Source of the DNA: Leptodactylus fallax
Lineage: Eukaryota > Chordata > Amphibia > Anura > Leptodactylidae
Direction of reading: 5' to 3'
Assembly (NCBI GenBank): GCA_947044405.1
Contig: CAMRHE010000132.1
Span: 4,820,001-4,884,000, forward strand
Length of the DNA: 64,000 nucleotides
Shown here: one piece after another, positions 58,243 to 64,000 of the stretch
Layout of the letters: the number at the start of each line of letters is the position of its first letter
Numbering within the stretch: the first letter of the stretch is position 1
Program-made: the position numbers and the translations under genes
The notes under the pieces: generated by a model
Database searches by the model: none
The model's input: only the letters and a program-made list of their open reading frames with translations
What the model was told of the DNA's origin: nothing

Positions 58243-58652
58243 TTAAAGGGAGTCTATATTTAGAAAAACACCTTTTTAACTAATGGCACATTGGAATGGC
58301 CTTTAAAAAGGCTATTCTACTCCTTCCTTCCATTCTTTTCTTCCCCACGCCGTTTCTGATAAAATCGGTTTCTTCTGTTATCCTAATTACGATCATGGAG
58401 CCCCGAGCACCCCCTGCATCATAACTTTCCACCGCCCCTTAGCTTAACACCCTTAGTGTTCTCTCCCCTCTTCCTCTTCTCCGTATCTTCTGCCTTTCGC
58501 AGGCATCGGACGCAACGCTGTAACAGACCACCGGAAAATGGTGGCCCAGGCAAAGCCGACTGCGCAAAGTAGGAGTAAAATAGCCTTTTAAAAGGCTATT
58601 CCAACGTGCCATTAGTTAAAAAGGTGTTTTTCTGATGATAGACTCCCTTTAA
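58243..58652. mobile_element. TTAA foldback MITE
   Basis: TTAA-AGGGAGTCTATATTTAGAAA pairs with TTTCTGATGATAGACTCCCT-TTAA near its ends. Inner CCTTTTTAACTAATGGCACA and AAAGGCTATTCTACTCC blocks are also inverted. It resembles 7402-8020 in termini and in the GGAATAGCCTT block. Confidence 0.8.
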
Positions 58653-59084
58653 AGTGCAGGGAAAATTAATCCTAGAAAGTATTAACTGCTCCGGAGTGCT
58701 GTTCTATGTTCTTCTCTCCTAGTGTGTTGAGGGTGATCTATTGGCCCCTGTTTTCTGGGCCTGGTCACTTCTGGGACCACTGGGACCTCTATAGTTATGC
58801 CAGTGACATAGCTATCTTTTGTTTAACCTCCTGTCACAATATGAGTAAGGGCTTTATGCTCGAAATGTGTATGGAGACCGCTAAACCATGTTTTTAATGA
58901 CTATTTAAAGTTATGTTTTAATTTAATCTGATATTTTCAGTGCTGGATTCTCCTTCATCTTTTGCATCTGTTTGCCTGTCCTATAAATTGAACCCCTGCT
59001 CTGTCATCATGTGTCACAACAAACAATTAACCATTCACGTATGGCTATTGGTGAGCTGTATTCTTTTTTAACTATTTCTATTTC
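58653..59084. other. no gene seen
   Basis: No recognisable feature. Confidence 0.45.
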
Positions 59085-59838
59085 TCTGGATGTAGGCTTG
59101 CTCAAATTCTTCTGTCTCTTCATGTAATCCCAGACAGACTAGATAATGTCGAGATCAGGGCTCCAAGACTCCTCCTCCAAAGGGCGGTCACACCAAATAT
59201 TGCTGTGATTTAGATTTCTCTTTTGTTCATTCATTCATTTTGTGAATTGACAAAAATAAACTATTACCATTTCTATTTTTGAAAGCATTCTTACTTTTCA
59301 GAATTTTTCCACATATGCCGAAAACTTTTGCAAATCACTGTACATTCACAAGAACTACTGTATTTCTGAGTACAGTACTCCATTAAGAAACTACAAGCTG
59401 AATGTTCATAGTTGACTGTCTACTTCGTAAACGCATATTGAGGTTTACTGGTAGCAGCTGGCCATGTCCACCATTGTGTAGCATCCCCCCTTCTTTTTAC
59501 AACAGTCTGTAAAAATCTGGGAAATGAGGAGACCAATTGCTGTAGTTTTAGGAGTGAAATGTTGTCCCATATTTGTTCGATGTAGGATTCTAGCTGCTTA
59601 GCAGTCCTGAGTTTTATTTGATAGATTTTTTGTTTCATAATGCACCAAATGTTTTCTATTGGTGAAAGGTCTGGACTGCAGGTAGGTAGGTCCACCTCCT
59701 GGACTCTTGTATGAAGCCATGCTGTTGTGATGGATGTGGTTTAGCATTGCCTTGCAGACATATGCAAGGCCTTACCTGAAAGCTTTCTTACTCTACAGCA
59801 TTTTTCCACACCTGCCTAAAACATTTGCACCTTACTGT
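59085..59838 (-). mobile_element. composite of two Tc1-like fragments, second copy
   Basis: 59110-59342 is the end of the Tc1 family seen at 1697-3243. 59343-59780 is the family seen at 3244-4053, with the same linking text (CATTCACAAGAACTACTGTA). A further terminus of the first family (CAGCATTTTTCCACACCTGC...TTACTGTA) closes the unit at 59838, in the same orientation as the one at 59275-59342. Confidence 0.65.
59420..59695 (-). pseudogene. Tc1-like transposase C-terminal fragment
   Basis: A 91-codon minus-strand frame: TCSPDLSPIENIWCIMKQ (with the DDE Glu), TAKQLESYIEQIWDNISL, QLVSSFPRFLQTVVKRRGDATQWWTWP. It covers only the last quarter of a transposase. The two catalytic Asp residues and all DNA-binding domains are absent. 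It is the better-preserved counterpart of 3366-3599. It has no possible activity alone. Confidence 0.8.
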
Positions 59839-60242
59839 ATGTAACATGCATACTAGTATTTTAGAGTCATATGAAATTGTCAATAATAAGTATGCACATG
59901 TACCTGCATGAGATAGAAAATTTAGAATGTAAGCCTGCATTGAACACAACACAAATATCCCCTTTGGGTAATCCTGTAATAGTTATCCAAAAAATCCCTT
60001 TTACTTCCCACTAATTTGATTATTAGGATGCTATAGTTTTTTAATTATATGTCCCCAAAATTATCAAAGAAGAGATTAGACTGTTTTGTTTTATAAAATT
60101 CTTCCTTGCTCATTTTGGGAGTATACCCTGTTTTGTAAGTCTGTAAATACAACAGTATCCCTGTTGGACAAGGATTAATGTAAGTGATCGCCATCTCTGT
60201 AAAACGCTATGAAATATGTTGGTAATAAGTAATACGTATACA

Positions 60243-60273
<31 letters not shown>

Positions 60274-60603
60274 TCTCAATATAGTAATTTTATGAATAGG
60301 CTTCCATTACTGCATGTAGGGCTGTCCATCATTCTTCTTTTTGGGACACTTGGGGCACATATATTTCACTTTTCATGGATGGAGATTGCTCAATGAATGT
60401 ATATGTAGACATAGCAGACTATGACACCTTTATATAAATACACGGTGCAAGTTATCAAAGCTGTTATGCCAGGTGAAATGCATATACAATTATATATATA
60501 CAAGTAATTGCACCTTTTTACAACGCTTCTGCTGGTCATGCCACTTTTTAAAAAATTGTTGGTACATAGGTGAAGTGGGGAACCTAGTATAACAACTAAA
60601 ATC
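59839..60603. other. no gene; (AT)n tract
   Basis: Contains a repeat tail TGTAAAACGCTATGAAATAT near 60198 like that of 4215-4378, and an (AT)n microsatellite at about 60245-60274. Confidence 0.5.
60245..60274. repeat. (AT)n microsatellite
   Basis: About fourteen AT units. Confidence 0.9.
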
Positions 60604-60605
60604 TA

Positions 60606-61707
60606 CAGTGGGTATGGAAAGTATTCAGACCCCTTTAAATTTTTCACTCTTTGTTTCATTGCAGCCATTTGCTAAAAGCAAAAAAGTTCATTTTATTTCT
60701 CATTAATGTACACACAGCACCCCATCTTGACAGAAAAAAAAAAACTGAAATGTAGATATTTTTGCAAAAATATTAAAAAAGAAAAACTGAAATATCACAT
60801 GGTCATAAGTATTCAGACCCTTTGCTCAGTATTGAGTAGAAGCCCCTTCCTTTTGAGCTAGTACAGCCATGAGTCTTCTTGGGAATGATGCAACAAGTTT
60901 TTCACATCCGGATTTGGGGATCCTCTGCCATTCTTCCTTGCAGATCCTCTCCAGTTCCGTCAGGTTGGATGGTGAACGTTGGTGGACAGCCATTTTCAGG
61001 TCTCTCCAGAGATGCTCAATTGGGTTGAGGTCAGGGCTCTGGCTGGGCCAGTCAAGAATGGTCACAGAGTTGTTCCGAAGCCACTCCTTTGTTATTTTAG
61101 CTGTGTGCTTAGGGTCATTGTCTTGTTGGAAGGTGAACCTTCGGCCCAGTCTGAGTTCTGGTCGTCCCAAACTTCTTCCATTTAAGGGTTATGGAGGCCA
61201 CTGTGCTCTTAGGAACCTTGAGTGCTACAGAAATTCTTTTGTAACCTTGGCCAGATCTGTGCCTTGCCACAATTCTGTCTCTGAGCTCCTTGGGCAGTTC
61301 CTTTGACCTCATGATTGTCATTTGCTCTGACATGCACTGTAAACTGTGAGGTCTTATATAGACAGCTGTGTGCCTTTCCTAATCAAGTCCAATCAGTTTA
61401 ATTAAACACAGCTAGACTCCAATGAAGTAGAACCATCTCAAGTAGGAGCAGAAGGAAATGGACAGCATGTGAGTTAAATATGAGTGTCACAGCAAAGGGT
61501 CTGAATACTTATGACCATGTGATATTTCAGTTTTTATTTTTTAATAAATTTGCAAAAATATCTACATTTGTGTTTTTTTCTGTCAAGATGGGGTGCTGAG
61601 TGTACATTCATGAGAAATAAAATGAACTTTTTTGTTTTTAGCAAATGGCTGCAATAAAACAAAGAGTGAAAAATTTAAAGGGGTCTGAATACTTTCCGTA
61701 CGCACTG
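60606..61707 (-). mobile_element. internally deleted Tc1-like transposon
   Basis: CAGTGGGTATGGAAAGTATT and AATACTTTCCGTACGCACTG are inverted ends with TA flanks. Subterminal CAGACCCTTTGCT and ATATCACATGGTCATAAG recur in inverse. 1102 bp. Confidence 0.92.
60826..61333 (-). pseudogene. Tc1-like transposase with central deletion
   Basis: The N-terminal HTH portion (61333 down to about 61160; MRSKELPKELRDRIVARHRS, VPKSTVASITLKWKKFGTTR) is fused out of frame to the C-terminal portion (60826-61170; [33 protein letters not shown]). The middle of the gene, including the second HTH and the first catalytic Asp, is missing. Both residual parts are well preserved, so the deletion may have preceded mobilisation by an intact relative. 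Confidence 0.88.
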
Positions 61708-61709
61708 TA

Positions 61710-63587
61710 TGCATACTATACTCTAGTCTTAAAGTGTAACTAAACTTTCTGACAACTTTTGATTTTCTGGCAATATTTGTGTCATTAATTAATTTTGTAA
61801 TATACTTTATTAACATATTTTGGCTCGTTTCCATGAAATCTTTCATCTCTTTATTCTCTCCCTTACCTCTGTATTGAGAGCTGTTCCTGTCTCTCACTGT
61901 GTATGGAGTGCGGTGCTGTGTAAAATGAAGAGAAATTGAGAGTGGGGGAGGGTCACTTCAAACAGTTATGTCTTGGGCATTATAAAACATAGAAACTTGC
62001 TTTTGGTGTCATATGAAAGAGGAGATTCTCTTCTTGCATATGACACTATCTATATTATTTCCAGACACATCATTGGTTTTAAACACAGTCGTGATTAGGA
62101 TATTTATATGCAGCAAAGACTTAGTTTTTCTGTATCTAAATACATAAGAGTGGTTTGTACGCCCCTGGTGTGTTCTGACACCTTTCTTTTATAGCCAACA
62201 CTAAGTTGTCAGCAGTTTGTGCTTCAATAGCTCTTCTATGGGATTGGACCAGACAGACTAGCATTTGCTCCCCTGCAATACCAATGAGCCTTGGACTCTC
62301 ATGCCGCTGTTGCTACTTTACTGATCCTTCTGTTTTTTCAACCACATTTGGTACTAGCTGGAAACACTTTACAAGACCTACCATTTTGGAGATGCTCAGA
62401 CCTAGTAGTCATAGTCACTCATATCTTTATGCTTGCTTCCAGCACATCAGCTTCATGAATTGACTGTTCACCTGCTGCCTAGTATATCCCACCCCATGAT
62501 TGATACGACTGTCACTAGATAATCAATGCTATTCACTTTATCTGTCTGTGGTTTAATGCCCTAGCTGGCCGATGTATATTCTTAGTAACAATACAACCTT
62601 TTCCAACATGTAAATTTCATTCAGCTTGTTGCAAAATAACTTTATAGGGGTAAACTCTGCATGTGGAGGTTTCATTCACACTGGGAATAAATGATCAGCG
62701 GAGTAGTGAAGCATTGAATTTTTCCCACATGCTGTCAGATACAAATGTCCTACAGAGCCGGAGAAATGAATTGTCTGTGCGGATGAAGCATTTGATGTGT
62801 CTGATGGAGGCGACCACTGATGCTTAAATATCACTCGGCAACCTTGCTGAAATTGAAGATCAAGCTGCAATTTACCAAGTGGACGTGTCCAGCCTGACAT
62901 AACAGACAGCTCCCATATAGCCTTCTGTATCTGGAGAAATAAAAAATGATGTATTGTATTCTGCTGGACAGTCTCTGGGAACGCTAGGATTGTGAGAGTA
63001 TTAGCAATTTAGATCAATGTCTGTTACTTGAGGGGGCACCAATTTGGCTGTGTAATTTCTATTAGCTAACTGACTTGTAGATGTATGGTCTTAGGTTACA
63101 ATGCAAGTGCATGGGTTTACACAGACAGAACTACTCGCTCCACATTACTGCTGGCAAGCATGAAATGTACACCTATGCTGGGGAATTGTTAACCCACATG
63201 CTTCTGAACTTATTAGAAAGAGAAGAAATTCAGAATAGATGTTCAGGACATGCCCTGTGTTGTACTGTAGCTTTGCAACAGCAGGAGAGCCGCAGATTAG
63301 ATATTACTTGCTTAGATAATTCTTGTGTCACAGCCACACTGCAGTGAATGGTCAGCAGAGGGTGTGAACTCATAGTTATATTGATTGAATAACTGCAAAT
63401 GGCCAACAGAGGGAGTAGGAGAGACATTAATATGGGAAAGCCCTTCACAGGGTGATTTGTGAACATCAGATCATAGCAAAAGTGGGAGTGGCCTTTATAA
63501 AAATGGATAGCTACAGATATTCAAATTTATTGTTATTTACTTTATTGTTAAAGCTTTACTGTTAATTTCTGAGAATATACACTACCG
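61710..63587. other. no gene seen
   Basis: No domain-bearing frame. 62690-62900 contains a frame with no similarity I recognise. Confidence 0.45.
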
Positions 63588-63589
63588 TT

Positions 63590-64000
63590 CAAAAGTTTAC
63601 GGTCACTTAGAAATTTCTTTATTTTTGAAAGAAAAGCACAGTTTTTTTCAATGAAGATAACATCAAATGAATCAGAAATACACTCTATACATTGTTAATG
63701 TGGTAAATGACTATTCTAGCTGCATCTGGTTTTTAATGCTACATAGGTGTATAGAGGCCCATTTCCAGCAACCATCACTCCATTGTTCTAATGGTACATT
63801 GTGTTTGCTAACTGTGTAAGAAGGCTAATGGAGTTTTAGAAAACCCTTGAAAACCCTTGTGCAAGTATGTTAGCACAGCTGAAAACAGTTTTGCTGGTTA
63901 TAGAAGCTATAAAACTGACCTTCCTTTGAGCTAGTTGAGAATCTGGAGCATTACATTTGTTGGTTCGATTAAACTCTCAAAATGGCCAGAAAAAGAGAAC
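63590..64000 (+). mobile_element. Tc1-like transposon, 5' end, runs off the window
   Basis: After a TA (63588-63589) comes CACTACCGTTCAAAAGTTTA, the terminal repeat of another Tc1-like family. The 5' untranslated part leads to ATG at 63982-63984 (MARKRE...), the start of its transposase, cut by the window edge. Confidence 0.85.

Noticed and set aside
60245..60274. Replication or promoter element
   Set aside because: A simple (AT)n microsatellite without further signals.

Overview
This window is vertebrate genomic DNA made almost entirely of transposable elements. I recognise no host gene, exon, tRNA or rRNA gene. The mixture (TTAA-flanked foldback MITEs with AAAGGGG termini, several Tc1-like families, minisatellite-bearing hAT elements, an L1/Tx1-type LINE tail, a Ngaro/DIRS retrotransposon, tRNA-primed Gypsy elements) suggests an amphibian, most likely a frog. 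That assignment is inference from repeat style, not from a diagnostic gene.

Layout. 1-9269: non-coding DNA with decayed Tc1-like copies and foldback MITEs (1135-1350, 2344-2958, 6008-6153, 7402-8020). 9270-31340: a five-level nest. An old TTAA foldback repeat holds a second TTAA MITE (9720-31307). That MITE holds a Ngaro-type tyrosine-recombinase retrotransposon (9762-30815) with split direct repeats A1...B1-A2-B2. Ngaro's reverse transcriptase/RNase H gene holds a Gypsy element here called B (13184-27751, minus strand, target duplication AGCGG). One LTR of B holds Gypsy element A (13687-21098, minus strand, target duplication CATA). 31341-41546: two hAT-like elements carrying a shared 31-bp minisatellite, a 5'-truncated LINE and more foldbacks. 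41547-64000: six Tc1-like copies of at least five families, a third minisatellite-bearing hAT, two LTR-like repeats and a mariner-like MITE. The last Tc1-like copy runs off the window.

How the parts work. Gypsy A keeps one uninterrupted 1745-codon gag-pol frame (PNMA-like capsid, zinc knuckle, protease, RT, RNase H, integrase), two near-identical LTRs, a primer-binding site and a polypurine tract. It looks young. Gypsy B uses separate gag and pro-pol frames. Gag ends at a slippery heptamer GTTAAAC directly before its stop codon, followed after 6 nt by a 10-bp hairpin, which is a convincing -1 ribosomal frameshift signal. B carries one TGA inside pro-pol. Ngaro encodes a gag with tandem CCCH and CCHC fingers, RT/RNase H, a tyrosine recombinase and an SGNH hydrolase. 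Its frames are broken mostly at homopolymers, although its duplicated repeats differ very little.

Two Tc1-like copies of one DD35E-type family lie 4 kb apart: one has a single premature stop, the other is open but lacks 9 bp between its last two catalytic residues. Two G/T-only stretches (27992-28068, 32567-32642) look like consensus errors rather than biology. All comparisons were by eye; percentages and family names need alignment to confirm.
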